From Pseudeuparius sepicola (lineage: Eukaryota > Arthropoda > Insecta > Coleoptera > Anthribidae), in NCBI GenBank assembly GCA_963920635.1, contig OY987298.1, forward strand, positions 68,841,949 to 68,905,948: DNA of 64,000 bases, given 5' to 3'. The notes under the pieces were generated by a model. The model was given only the letters and a program-made list of their open reading frames with translations, made no database searches and had not been told where the DNA came from. Position 1 is the stretch's first letter. Every line of letters begins with the position of its first letter. The position numbers and the translations under genes were made by a program. Below, piece by piece: positions 1 to 11,650 of the stretch.

Positions 1-18
1 TGTTTATTTCATTATTTC

Positions 19-369
19 TATAACTAAAATCGAGCAACTCTTAGGCCTGGCGTAAACAAGAGCACGTGCGTTGAGATATTCGCCAGGGTTGCAAGGAGGC
101 ACGACATTTATTTAATTTTAGTTTTACAATTGTTTACATCAAAATATTTCGGAAAAAATTATATTGGCTTAATTAAAATGGTTCAAAACATCGATAAAAT
201 TATTTGCCGAAAACAACAAGATAAAACCGCATAACTACACTTTTGCGATCGAGTACGTCCCTGTTGCCTAGTCGGGTGAAATTTTATAGCCTACCGACCA
301 ATCGCGGAACGTCATTGAACACGTGGTTTTATTTACGCCAGGCGTAAGGATTGCTCGATTTTAGTTATA
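19..369. repeat. Short inverted-repeat element (MITE)
   Basis: The ends are inverted copies of each other: tataactaaaatcgagcaa at the left is matched by its reverse complement ending at 369, and 'aggcctggcgtaaa' by 'tttacgccaggcgtaa'. The ~350 bp between the tips has no gene. It looks like a TA-flanked, non-autonomous DNA transposon. The family is not recognised. Confidence 0.7.
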
Positions 370-1420
370 TATATGTAGTTGCGTTGCGTACAACAATACT
401 ATATAACTTTAGTTATCATATGCTATTATAGGTTTACAGGTTAAATCTTTTCCGATGCCACCCAAGCAACAGTACCGATCAATACCAACAGTTGCAAATT
501 TATCTTATCTTTGCCAAAAGGTTATTTTTTTTTATATTTCGCGAAAAATCCATGATAACGGATGATGAAATGTATGCAGGCGCGTCAATGTTATTTTCGC
601 TGGTTGCATTTTTTCTTGCAAAATCTACAACGTAGATTACATTTTCGGTGCCAAAATAATCATCATTTCAAAATTATCCCGAAGACTGATTTTTCGCAGA
701 GCGCAATATTGTTTAGATAATAATGTGGATAGCATGTTGTGAGACCTTGAAAGTAACTTTAATAGCTATTAAATCATTAAAACTATCTGAGATCTATATT
801 TTAATTGCCTAGGTACGGTTGTGATTTCCTATGCTTATAAATAAATTGTGTTATTAACAAAAAATTATAAATTGTTCATATACATCGTTAGTAAATAGGC
901 ATGGACGTTACAATTTCTTTTGTTCCCTCTTTCAAATCTAATAAAATAATCTTCATTGATAAAACCAGATAAATTTCTTGATACTGAAAATTTCTTAATA
1001 TAAAAAAGTTTTTTCGGAATTCGTTTGAAAGTTGCGTTTTAGATCCTCTCCATCGAATCCGAAAGTAGTGGCTGAGCGCGGCCAACCTCAATAAACGCCT
1101 TTGTTGTTTCCTCTAGGGGCATCTTGGTGAACGTTCTCGAGGGCATAGCCAGCTATAGACGATTTTAGCTATTTTCTGTCTAGGGTTTCTCTATGCTGTA
1201 TTAATAATAATAATTTCATGTGGTTCTGTTAAGTGCAACAACTACTTACTAATCAATTTCACGTGGGAAATGATGGCATAGTAGGGTAGGAAGTTTACTA
1301 TGTTATAATTTACTATTTTGTTTATGTTAATTTCGTAAATTCAGATGGAGTGGTAGAAATTCTTTAGCATTACCTAATAGTCACAATATTCTCGGTTGAA
1401 TCCAAGTAAAACACTTATTA
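370..1420. other. Non-coding AT-rich stretch, nothing recognised
   Basis: No convincing coding region, splice pattern or repeat end was found here. Short open frames lack family resemblance. Confidence 0.5.
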
Positions 1421-1428
1421 TAGTTACA

Positions 1429-2887
1429 CAGTGGCGTAACTACGGAAGTGTAGGCCCGTGTTCAAAATTTCAGGTGGGCCCTTGTGTTTTTTATGTTTGA
1501 AAGTGGTGTAACAATGAAAAACATTGTACCGACAGGATGTACCATTTTTGATACTTTTGCAAGTTATATTTATATTTTGAAATTCTTACCTTCTAGAAAA
1601 AAAAACGTGAACGCCACTGAATTCTACGTGAAAAAATCTATAACGGTCGATTTTTACCATTTCAACAAGTTAGCGTATAACGGATATAGGCAAATGGCAA
1701 ATTTTGAGAATCACCTTGTGTTTAAATAACCAAGGAGGCCGCATGAAAATTCTGTATACGAGCGTTTCTTTTTATGAAAAAGTAGGTCAGTGCCTCAAAA
1801 ACCGCAACTCCCTATTTCTAAAAATAACCGAGATACCTCGCAAAAGTATCGAAAATGGGACACCCTGTAGGAGCATAGAGAATAATCCAACTTAAACTTT
1901 GTATTGACCAACAGTTAATAATAATGCACATTGCTCACTACAGGTCGAAAAACGCCATTATAGGTCAAAAGGTTGAATCACCATGTACGTTCTGTACAGG
2001 GTGATCCATACTCGATGCCCCAGGCCTACTGCGGAAACACGAAAACTGAAAATAAAATTTCGAACAGGGGCTCTTAAATGGAAAATGATTTTTTTTCTAT
2101 TCACTAGGATCAGTTTTCCGAAATCTAGTCAGCCATATGAAAACAATTTCCATAGTCAGAAATTATTTAAGAGTATTGTTAGGGTGCCTTGTGCACCATT
2201 AAATTAGTTCGACTGGACTATTTTTTAAATTTTTGAATTGTGCTTGTTACTGACTTGTTTGCTATTATAGTTTATTACAAATTGTTTTTTAATATTGCAG
2301 TTGAAAAAATTTAAGGGCGCACAAGACAACCTAATATTCTCTTAAATAATTTCTGACTATCAATTGTAAATTTTGAACAATAAAAGATACAGAAAATCTT
2401 TTCCTATAAAGTTTGTTGAGAATGATAAGGACTTTCAATATTTAGGAAAAAATGGTAGGTATGTTTCTGGGGAAAATATTGATGATGTCACAGCGGCCAT
2501 TTCCCCAAACAACAAAAAAGCAAATTTTATAGTATGTCCCATTTAAGAATCCCTGTTCGAAATTTTATTTTCAATTTCCGTGTTCCCGCAGTAGGCCTGA
2601 AGCGCCGAGTTGGATCATCCTATAGGTACATTTACTCTCAAGTTATTATAGGTACATTTTTTGTACTACCTACCCTTGCATTTTTATTGTTGGGGAATTT
2701 CAATAGCCCTCTATGTAACCAATTAGAGATTTTGACTCGTCGGTTATTACGCAGCACCACATCAATCGGCTCACATCGAAAAAACCGAAATTTATGCGCC
2801 CTGCATGAATCTTGGTGCCTGTGGGCCCCTAGCAGCTCTGGGCCCGTGTTCATCGCACACTCTGAACACCCTGTAGTTACGCCACTG
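1429..2887. mobile_element. Non-autonomous hAT-like transposon with 8-bp target duplication
   Basis: Left tip cagtggcgtaactac at 1429 is mirrored by gtagttacgccactg ending at 2887. The element is flanked by the 8-bp direct repeat tagttaca at 1421-1428 and 2888-2895. CAGTGGCG-type tips with an 8-bp duplication are typical of the hAT superfamily. The 1.46-kb interior has no transposase; it holds another inverted-repeat element at about 1994-2628. A second, apparently broken copy begins at 8995. Confidence 0.85.
1994..2628. repeat. MITE nested in the hAT element (cagggtgatcc family)
   Basis: The left end 'tgtacagggtgatcc' followed by 'caggcctactgcgg' is matched in reverse near 2590-2628. The stretches near 2040-2080 (after 'gcggaaacacg') and 2530-2580 are also inverted copies. 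The same sequence recurs at 9384-10690. It is non-coding and non-autonomous. Confidence 0.6.
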
Positions 2888-3306
2888 TAGTTACATTTTT
2901 CATTGAACAAACTTAGTAAAAGTATTAGTATAAAATCGATACACCCAGTGCAGAAATTTTTGAACGGCCCCAATCACCTTGCAATGATGGATTTCATCAT
3001 ATGTTTGTGATATGTTTGTGATTAGTGATTACTATAAAAACTCGCCCTTCTTACCAAAACTTACCAAGTATGTGGCAAGTGACGTGAAAATTATTATAGT
3101 AACAAAATAAGTTATTTTGACATTCAGAAAAAACATTTCCAAACATGTCCTAAAAATCTTATATTAATATTACACTTGGGATCTCACTGCCACGAATAAA
3201 TTAGTTTTTGAAAATGATTTGATATGGCAGTTTCAATAATATTCCTTAAATTACCATTTGCCTCTTTTACATAATATTTTCTATACCGACGATTAAATAA
3301 TTTCAG

Positions 3307-3554
3307 GCCATGGAAGGACAAGTCGATGCTGGTCTAACCAAATCCATTGGTCTCTCAAACTTCAACATAACTCAAATTGAAGGAATCCTGAAGATTGCAA
3401 GAATAAAGCCGTGCAATTTGCAAGTCGAGCTGCACGCGTACCTTCAACAGAATGAACTGGTTGATTTCTGCAAGAAAAATAATATCGTGGTGACGGCATA
3501 TTCTCCACTGGGCTCACCGGGCCTGGCTAAATTTATGGCTCAATTTGGGAAACA
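3307..3554 (+). CDS. Aldo-keto reductase, internal exon
   Basis: The exon encodes about 82 residues of the C-terminal half of an NADPH-dependent aldo-keto reductase (TIM barrel). Family hallmarks are AMEGQVDAGLTKSIGLSNFN, the cofactor-side strand PCNLQVELH and VTAYSPLGSPG. The preceding acceptor is tttcag at 3301-3306; the donor is gtaagt at 3555, leaving phase 2. The catalytic Asp-Tyr-Lys-His tetrad lies in upstream exons that are not visible in 1-3300. It joins in frame to the exon at 11399, giving an intron of about 7.8 kb stuffed with mobile elements. The exact substrate cannot be told. Confidence 0.85.
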
Positions 3555-3621
3555 GTAAGTGCCCTTATATAGGTAGTATAATAAGTACACATGCTTCGTG
3601 TTTGAGATACAGATAAGGCTC

Positions 3622-3996
3622 AATGTACAGCACGTGCATGGTGATTCGATATTTTGACCCATAAAATGGCTTTTTTCGATCTGTAGAGAGCAACACGCAT
3701 AATTTTAAACTTTTGGTCAATACAAAGTTTAATCTAAGTAATTACTCACATTTTGAGACAAAAATTATTTAAAAAGATTGATCACAATGGCCGTTATTAG
3801 CATTTGCGCAAAAAGCCTAATAACTATAATAAAATATAAAATATTTCTAAATAATTTTTGTCTCAAAATGTGAGTAATTACTTGAATTAAAATTTGTATT
3901 GACCAAAATTTAAAATTATGCGTGTTGCTCGCTACAGATCGAAAAAAGCCATTTTATGGGTGAAAATGTTGAATCACCACGCACGTGGTGTACATT
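3622..3996. repeat. Foldback MITE inside the reductase intron
   Basis: The two halves are inverted copies. Outer pair: 'tgtacagcacgtgcatggtgattc' region against 'gaatcaccacgcacgtggtgtaca'. Inner pair: 'taattactcacattttgagac' region against 'gtctcaaaatgtgagtaatta'. Half-copies of the family lie at 1890-1998, 9270-9390 and 39340-39537. Non-coding. Confidence 0.75.
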
Positions 3997-4204
3997 CAGT
4001 CTTAAATCGTATTTATTTTATTATTTATTTCACAACGTGCCACAAATTTATTTACGTAACTAGTTAGGAAAAGTATGATTTAAGTAACGAGTACATCGAG
4101 AACATCACATGGGCTGCGCAAAATCTCCTACTTGTTATGTATGTTTTTGTCTACTTTTGAATAATATTAAAATTAAAGATAATACAAGATATGGAATTTT
4201 TGTT

Positions 4205-4440
4205 ATCGAATATATACAGGGTGATTCACCTAAAACTCTCACCCCCCCCCCTATATCTCAGCAACGAGATATTTTATAGTTTCGTAAAAAAGATAGTTTC
4301 TCATAGACTTTTGGTTAAAACTTGTGAGTCGGTAAGAAAAAGAAATTCACTACGAGAGAAATCAAGAAACTGGGTTAAACATTTTATTCTAGAGAATATA
4401 TCCATAAAAATGTGGTCTGCACTTTTATCAGGTAGTAGGT
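4205..4440. repeat. MITE fragment
   Basis: It starts with 'tatacagggtgattcacc', runs through a C-rich tract and ends with 'atgtggtctgcactttta', whose reverse complement recurs near 8436-8470. It may be one end of a decayed Tc1/mariner-like element whose other end is near 8.44 kb. This is an inference from that one shared segment. Confidence 0.35.
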
Positions 4441-4852
4441 ATGGTTGATAGATACTTCTCAATATCTGACTTATCTAAAAATTTGTTTTTTGCTCTTTAA
4501 AGGCCGAAGGAAACCGCTGTTGACCGAATGTCAAAAGGAAAACCGTTATGTCTAGCTAGCATGTGTAGAAACCCAACGGGGGCCCCGAAAAAGTTTTCTA
4601 ACAATTCTATGTTTTATTCACTAAAGTTTAATAACCTTCAGACCTATTGCTGTGAGAACGAACCTATTAAATTTGTAAAATTATTTAAAAATGAACAATA
4701 CAAGACTATCCAGGACCAGGTAGAGATTTTATAAACAAAGTAGAACGCCGCGGGAGACCTCTAAACTCGCAGAAGCAATAACAGGTGCCTAGAGAGCCGC
4801 AGTAGAGATGGAAAATTCGGGATCGCGGTGGGAAAATTTCGCGTAAGAGGGG

Positions 4853-5115
4853 CAAGGCCGTAGCCAGGGGGGGGGTCAAGGGGGATTGATCCCCCCCCCC
4901 CCCCCGAAATGTAAAAAAAAATATTTCTTTTTAGTAAGTATTAATGAAAAATGAAATGAGAGTGCAGTTATATACAGTGCGCCCGTTCTCACTCTGTGTG
5001 TGTTAATCACGACAATCACGACAAACACAATGTTCTACCTACAATTATTATTGTATGTTTTTCTACTGTTCCACCAAACTAAACCCCCCCGAAATTGTTT
5101 TCTGGCTACGGCCTT
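4853..5115. mobile_element. Small hAT-type MITE with 8-bp target duplication
   Basis: Tips caaggccgtagccag (4853) and ctggctacggccttg (ending 5115) are exact inverted repeats. The flanks carry the same 8 bp, aagagggg, at 4845-4852 and 5116-5123. Poly-G and poly-C tracts lie just inside each tip. Non-coding. Confidence 0.85.
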
Positions 5116-5837
5116 GAAGAGGGGGGGTCTGCACCGAGCAAAGGAGACTCAATAATTGAGAACTTGATTCAAGACTCGCTTTGTAGATGATTCGTAAGAA
5201 GATACCTCTGCCGGAAGCTCCAAGAATCCTACTCGCCTAGAAAGCATCTACTGAGTATTGGCCTGACCCAAGAGTAAGAAATTGAAATTTTGTTCTATCG
5301 AGTTTTCATTGTGTTTAATTTGCCCTTTGAATTTTAATTTTAACTTGTTATTGGAACTTAATTATTTATGCAACTTTTATTGAAACCATTTTAGTATTTA
5401 TTTTAAGACAAATTATTTTACAGTTAAATTTTATTTTGGATTTATGCCATAAAATTAGATTAACGCAAACTTACCAGTGCCTGACACCATAAGGATTGAT
5501 TTATCAAATTTTAATCTATAGAAATCAACTTGGCGTGCTTACTGATGATTCTTAATATGGAGTAAGTGCCCAAATCAAATCTGCAATATATGTTTTTTAA
5601 ACAATATTTTAAAATTTATATTTTGTTATCCAGTAACTGACATAGTGATTTTTGACTAGACCCTCAGCCTGAATTCGATAAGCCCACAACCTGATACCCT
5701 AGAAAAATTGTCGCAGCAATTTTTAAAAAGGAAAACACAAGCGATTATTGTATGTTGAAATGTTTATTTATTCGTACATTCTCATTTCTGGAACATATAG
5801 TAACTTATTCTTGAGTAGAAAACTTTGGGTTTACAAT

Positions 5838-7213
5838 TTTGGAAATTATTATTTGTTCATATATGTCACAGTTGTTATGTCGCAGAGCCGTCGGCACCTC
5901 GTGGGGGTTGAACCCTAGGATCATGCTCTGGATTTACAGGGCAATGATTGTTCCCATGATTACCCATGGGGCCGTCGTCTGGTGGACCGGCAGTAGGTCT
6001 AGACCAAGGACGGCGCTGGGCGCTGGACAAGTTACAGCGCCTTGCCTACCTCTGCATCACTGGGGTCCTTAGGACTCAGCCCATCCGGGCTTTGAAAACC
6101 CTAGTGGAGCTACCTCCTTTGGGTGCGGTGGTGGAATACGAGGCTCGACCTCCGGGCACCGACATCTGTGGTCAGAGCTGAGGGAGGCGAGGTCCATCCT
6201 GTAAATGAGAAGGGATGTGCCCTCCATCGGCTTCCACGGCCGGCTTCACTTTGTCTTTCCGGACAGAGCGGGGTGGGCCGTGGGTAACGGCAATACCCAT
6301 ATCGGACTCATCTGGTATACGGATGGATCAAAATGGGGGATGGAACGGGGGCCGGTGCGTTTTGTGGGAAACTGACCAAGAGGTTGACCACCCCCCTCGG
6401 GGAGCACACCATTGTGCTCCAGGCTTAGGTGTTTGCCATCATGATGGGGGCAGAAGAATCTCTTAGGCTCAGGGCGAGGGACCAGAGGCTGATCTTCTAC
6501 TCCGATAGTAAAGAGGCTTTACATGCGCTGAGGGCTAACCATACCTGGTCCCCACTGGTGGAAGACTGTAGGACGAGTTTGCGCAAATTGGTGGCCGAAG
6601 GGAACAGGGTTATCCTGTCGTGGGTGCCCGGTCATTCGGGCATTACGGGGAATAAGACCGCGGACCTATTGGCTAGAGAGTGATCTATGAAGAGACCGGT
6701 GGGGCCGGAACCAATATTGGGGATTGCCCCACGGGTCGCTGTTGGATCCCTGGACGAATGACTGCATGGCAGATTCGTTGAGGAATGGCGCCGGGCTCCG
6801 GGGATGAGGCAGGCAAGGCTCATGATTCGTGGGCCATCGACCGTCTTGTCTAGGGAGCTGATGCCAAGAAAGGAGATGAAGGGAGTGGTTACTTACTGCT
6901 GCCTGGCTCGCCACCTGCACCTTATTGGAGTAGGAGGGGAGCCTGAGTGTAGGTGGTGCTTAGAGGATGAGAAGACACCGTACCACTTGGTTACTGACTG
7001 CCCTGCGCTCTACAGGGTAAGATTCGAGTCCTTCGGCTCAGCTATAGGCTGGGAACGGAGGATTTATAGGGTGTCAAGGTGGGGGAGCTGCGGGCCTTCA
7101 TCAAGAGGGCCGACATGCTGGCTGCCTTGTGACGCTGGCCGTGGGGGCACAATGGGCCTACGTGCCGGGCCGATCTGTAGGCGACCACCCCCTGACCAGA
7201 TAAGAAGAAAATA
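5838..7213 (+). pseudogene. Decayed non-LTR retrotransposon: RT thumb, RNase H, C-terminal zinc knuckle
   Basis: Reading in order but across several frames: a post-RT segment (WGLNPRIMLWIYRAMIVPMI, then LDKLQRLAYLCITGVLRT), an RNase H domain (YTDGSK-like start near 6310, FYSDSKEALHAL, SWVPGHSGITGNKTADLL) and a C-terminal CCHC-like knuckle (CRWCLEDEKTPYHLVTDC). Frame changes near 6050, 6200 and 6350 and an in-frame stop near 6427 make it a pseudogene. An RNase H domain in ORF2 points to the I/LOA/R1 group of LINEs rather than Jockey. It is markedly GC-richer than its surroundings, consistent with an inserted element. Confidence 0.8.
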
Positions 7214-8406
7214 AGGTCACAGTTGTTATTAAAAATAATGTTCACTTTTATTTACTTAGGTAGGTATTTCTTTTATTTTTCTATGATAATATTGATTCTC
7301 GTAAATACATATTATTATATTCCCATTTTATTTCTCGTTTAATATTTTCCATCTGTTTTCTATTTATGGTTCTTCTCTTCCCCTCCCTCTTTTCTTCTCC
7401 CTATCTTTCTCTTTTATTTTCTAAAAATACTGTTTCTTCTCTTTCCCTGAAATGACAGGCGGCATAAATTCTCTAAAGAGTCGTTTCTTAACTACACGTC
7501 TTTGAATTTATTTTGAATAATTTAATTTAATTTGACATGGTAAATTTTTGAAGATCGTAATAGTAGATATTGATCGTGTTCAGCACTTTCGACAAGAAGA
7601 AGACATGGCTCAGAATCGTTGAGTGACAAATCTATACATGTTTTGATGCTTTTGAAGACTCTGGTCTGTCATAGTCTGTCATAGTCAGTGCCAAATGTGA
7701 CCAATAATAGCTGACACATTGTACAGCCAATGGCTGACAGGAGTGTCAGGTATTGGAAATATTTAACCCATTGGCGTGAAATTTGTACACCGTTATCAGG
7801 TTTATTGTTAGAGATTTTAGAGATCGTTTTTGCATGACTTGTGATTTTCCCAGTGACTGACACCGACACTACGAGTATGTCAGGATGGCTTAGCATAAAC
7901 ATAACATAACCCAACAGCTGACACCCCAACTAAAATCTTTAAAAACTTAAAATAGTTCTAAATTATTATCTTACCTTGTTTGCTTAGAAGTAGCAATAAG
8001 TCACAAAAATTAAGACAGTTGAAAAATCTACACTAGAAACACGTAATTGCACACTATTTTTTACAATGCTGTACTAAACAATTTCGATAAGGAACTACAA
8101 TAAACGTAGCTAACATACATTTTAGAACTGTGGGAATAATAAATAGGAAATTTGAAAAAGAGGTGGAATAAGTTTTAAGAAATTTGTAAAGTATGTCCTG
8201 CGCGATTAACGCTATGGGGTCAGATTTTAAATAAAAAAATCGTAGCCGGCCCTGGATTTGCACTTTGAAAATGATAGGAAGGACAAAAGAAGCGGCTTTT
8301 GAAGGCCTTTCAAACAAAAAAGTTTAGGTGATTATCTCCAAAAATAAAGATTTTATGTATTTGTATAAATATGTTTGAAAGTAGACATACTGCGTTTGTA
8401 AATAAA
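7214..8406. other. No gene seen
   Basis: AT-rich sequence with a pyrimidine-rich patch at 7370-7450 and a short 'ctgtcatagt' duplication at 7668-7686. No supported coding region. Confidence 0.5.
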
Positions 8407-8718
8407 TTAGATATTAATAAATATCAACCCTATCTTATAAAAGTGCAGACCACATTTTTGTGGATATATGTTCGGCAGCATCGTACAGTAACCTCTCGTA
8501 CCTAGTCTATTTCTTCGTCCCGACTTGCAAATTTTAACCAAGAGTCTTAAATTTCTTTGAGAAACTATCTTGGGTCTCCCTGGACTGACGAACGTCTGTA
8601 TTTGACGTTTTAATATTTTTTTTGTTAAGATATTGGAAATTGTTGTTTTCGCTATAGCGGATTCATTGGCAATGAGACATTGTCTGGTCTTTATGGTATT
8701 GTTGGATAATAATTTCAC
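8407..8718 (-). pseudogene. Relic of a Tc1/mariner-like transposase N-terminus (tentative)
   Basis: A frame of about 100 codons reads like the helix-turn-helix N-terminus of an IS630/Tc1 transposase: a helix-turn-helix-like AKTTISNILTKK, then the linker motif SPGRPKIVSQRNLRLLVKI. No catalytic DDE region follows. The sequence shares a segment with 4400-4432. It could be chance; the GRPK linker is the best support. Confidence 0.4.
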
Positions 8719-8994
8719 TCACTTTTTTATCAGTAGGTTTCCGCGTCCCAGTAGGGCTTAACAAATCAATCTATTGATTGAAAATGTGTTAACATCCCTG
8801 TCAACAACAAAAATTTTAAACATTGCTTGTTCCCGTTTCAAAGCCTACTTGATCTGCTTACAGACAGCAATATAAAGCGCGGCAAAACTTGTTCCATTAT
8901 TTAGTTTAGTTTAAAAAATAATAGGTCTATGAATTTTAGTTAGACAGCTTATTATTCTCGAAATAACTGCACGTTTCAAAATATAGTTGTCAGG

Positions 8995-9480
8995 CAGTGG
9001 CGTAACTACGGAAGAGTAGGCCTGTGTTCAAAATTTCAGGTGGGCCCCTGTGATTTTTTATGTCTATATATATACTGGTTGATTTGTACCATTTCAATAC
9101 GTTAGCGTATAACGGATATACGAGGGGTGCCTGAAAATGGCAAATTATAAAAATTGCCTTGTATCTTATGAAAAAGTATGTCCCGAAAACCGCAACTCCC
9201 TATTTCTAACAATAACGGAGAGACCTCGCAAAATTATCGAAAATGGGACTCCCTAAGGTACATAGAGAATAATCCAACTTAAATTTTGTATTAACCAAAA
9301 GTTAAAAAATATGCGCATTGCTCCCTACAGATCGAAAAACGCCAATTGATGAGTCAAAATGTTGAATCACCATGTACGTGCTGTACAGGGTGATCCAAAC
9401 TCGACGCCCCAGGCCTACTGCGGGAACACGAAAACTGAAAATAAAATTTCAATCAGGGGTTTTTAAATGGGACATACTAA
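8995..9480. mobile_element. Broken second copy of the CAGTGGCG hAT element
   Basis: The first ~60 bp (cagtggcgtaactacggaag...) match the element at 1429. The interior again contains the 'cgaaaaacgcca' and 'cagggtgatcca' segments seen at 1945-2010. No opposite tip was found before the reductase exon, so this copy is truncated or rearranged by the nested element starting near 9384. Confidence 0.6.
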
Positions 9481-10690
9481 GGTCCAATTATGACCGAAAT
9501 GTTTTACCCTATATGTATATTGAAAGTCCTTATAATTCTCAACAACTTTTGTAGGAAAAGATTTTCTGTATCTTTTATTGTTCAAAATCTACAGGGTCAA
9601 ATATGCAAAAACATGAAATTTTTTTCTATTCACCAGGATCGGTTTTCCGAAATCTAGCTAGCCATGGGAGCAATTGATAGTCAGAAATTATTTAAGTATG
9701 TTAGAGTGCCTTGTGCCCCTTAAATGTATTCAACTTGACTATTTTCTAAATTTTTGAATTGTGCTTGTTTGTTTGCTATTATTGTTTGCCACAAACAAAT
9801 TTTAAAAAATATCCCAGTTAAATAAATTTAAGGGTGTACAGACACATTAACATAGGTACTCTTAAATAATTTCTGACTATCAGTTGTTTCCATGGCTAGC
9901 TAGATTTCGGAAAACCGATCCTGGTGATTAGAAAAAATAAAAAAATAAAAAGTCTAGGTTTTCGTTAAGACAATTCAATGCCAAATTTCGAAAAGTTTTT
10001 GTACATCAAAAAGCTTTTCGCCCGAAATGTTCATAAAAGCAGGTACCAATTAATTTTATTGGACATGCAGTGATTGGTTGATAAGCAAGTACCTACTTCC
10101 AAATCGCTTGACAAGCTTTTTGATTTACAAAAACTTGTGACAATTTGGCGAAAACCTAGACTTATTTTATTTTATTCATTTTAGTACATGGCTTAAATAA
10201 AAGCTTGCTTTTTATCTTTTATTTCATTTTGTACAATACTGAATAAATATTGCAAATTGTATTGTCACCACAACTAAAGGTGTATGCAAAATTTCAGCTC
10301 AATCGGATGTCAACAAGTGGTTCTAATTCAGCTTGCAAAATTCGACCCACACTCACACTAACAGGGCAAGTTAAATAAAAGCTTGTAAAAATGCCATGTT
10401 TTTTACATATTTGATCCTGTAAATTTTGAACAATAAAGGATACTGAAAATATTTTTCTACAAAATTTGAGAGATTGATGAGAGAATGATAAGGACTTTCA
10501 ATACCTATATACGGAAAATTTGGTATGTTTCTGGGGGGAAAATATCGATGACGTCACAGCGGCCTTTTCCCAAACATCGAAAAAGCGAATTTTCGGTCAT
10601 AATTGGACCTTAGTATGTCCAAAGAAAATGGTAGTACCATTTTCTTTGGTATGTCCCATTTAAGAACCAATAATCGAAATTTTATTTATA
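9384..10690. repeat. Longer copy of the cagggtgatcc MITE, itself hosting a foldback
   Basis: It opens like the element at 1994 ('cagggtgatccaaactcgac', 'caggcctactgcgg') and closes with the same 'gtatgtcccatttaagaa' edge near 10640-10690. The interior has inverted segments at 9600-9720 and 9840-9945, a foldback at 9948-10163 and a 10190-10400 stretch bounded by 'ataaaagcttg'. Non-coding. Confidence 0.5.
9948..10163. repeat. Foldback MITE (aagtttttgta/tacaaaaactt arms)
   Basis: Left arm 'agtctaggttttcgttaag' is mirrored by 'gcgaaaacctagactt' at the right. 'catcaaaaagctttt' and 'aagctttttgatt' form the inner stem. A related half-copy lies at 41380-41560. Confidence 0.65.
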
Positions 10691-11398
10691 ACTTTTTCAA
10701 AGCCGGAATTAATTGCATTTTTACCTATTTGGTCCCCTATTTACGACTGACACTGACTTTTTTCCAGCGCATATGACGTATCGGACGACGCTTGCCGGCG
10801 TGCGCATTGGCTTTGTTGCCAGATGTACGAAACATTCGTAAATGTTAATAAATGTTTTCAGCACAAAATTATTTTTTCTATTGTACTGAATTTCTTTTTT
10901 GGTTATGTAATACTCACATGTCAGGTGTGTACGGAAAATTAGAGCCACTGAGTCTAATACAGGTGTAAAAGACAATAGAAAAGCCATGTCACACATTGAT
11001 ACAATAGTTGTATTCTCACAATTGTTGCAAACAATTTTCATATTAAACTTTTTTCTGTAGCTCTAGAAATAAAAAAGTTACAGCGGTTTAAGGATTTTGA
11101 ATTTTTTATATGTTTGGCCATAGTTTTCCTGGGTGGCCATGGACAGCAACTTTCATCATGACAAAAGAAGGCCGCTCGGAAGAGCTATCGATCGCACCCT
11201 CCACCGATTTTTCTGTCAAAAAGTAGTTGAGATATTTTGAGCGAGCCACTTATATAAGCCACCCTGTATTTATATAGGTATATAGCTACTATAGAAATCT
11301 CTGACCTGAGTAAAAATCTGTTGGTGAACTTTCATTGTCTTGATTTCTTTTAAACACGACGTTTGGTTCTTTATTGAAAATGAGCTATCTTTGCCTAG

Positions 11399-11650
11399 CA
11401 TCGATTTACCGGATATTCTGGGCAACCCGGTAGTCACCTCCATAGCCAAGAAGCACGGTAAGACCCCTGCTCAGATCGTGCTGCGTCACGTCATCCAAAG
11501 GGGCATCGCTGCCATCCCGAAGAGCACCAACAAAGAACGACTCAAGCAGAACCTACAGATTTTTGACTTCCAGCTCGGTGACCAGGACATGAAAGAACTG
11601 AATGGACTGGACGCGGGACTGCGGATTCTGGATTTCGGAGCTTTTGACGG
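11399..11650 (+). CDS. Aldo-keto reductase, penultimate exon
   Basis: This exon encodes the C-terminal cofactor-binding part of the reductase: DLPDILGNPVVTSIAKKHGK, TPAQIVLRHVIQRGIAAIPK and the adenosine-phosphate-binding PKSTNKERLKQN segment. The acceptor tgcctag ends at 11398. The first base completes the codon left open at 3554, giving a histidine. The donor gtgagg begins at 11651, again in phase 2. A short last exon for the C-terminal tail is expected downstream but was not found, so the gene is incomplete in this window or lies across a further large intron. Confidence 0.85.
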
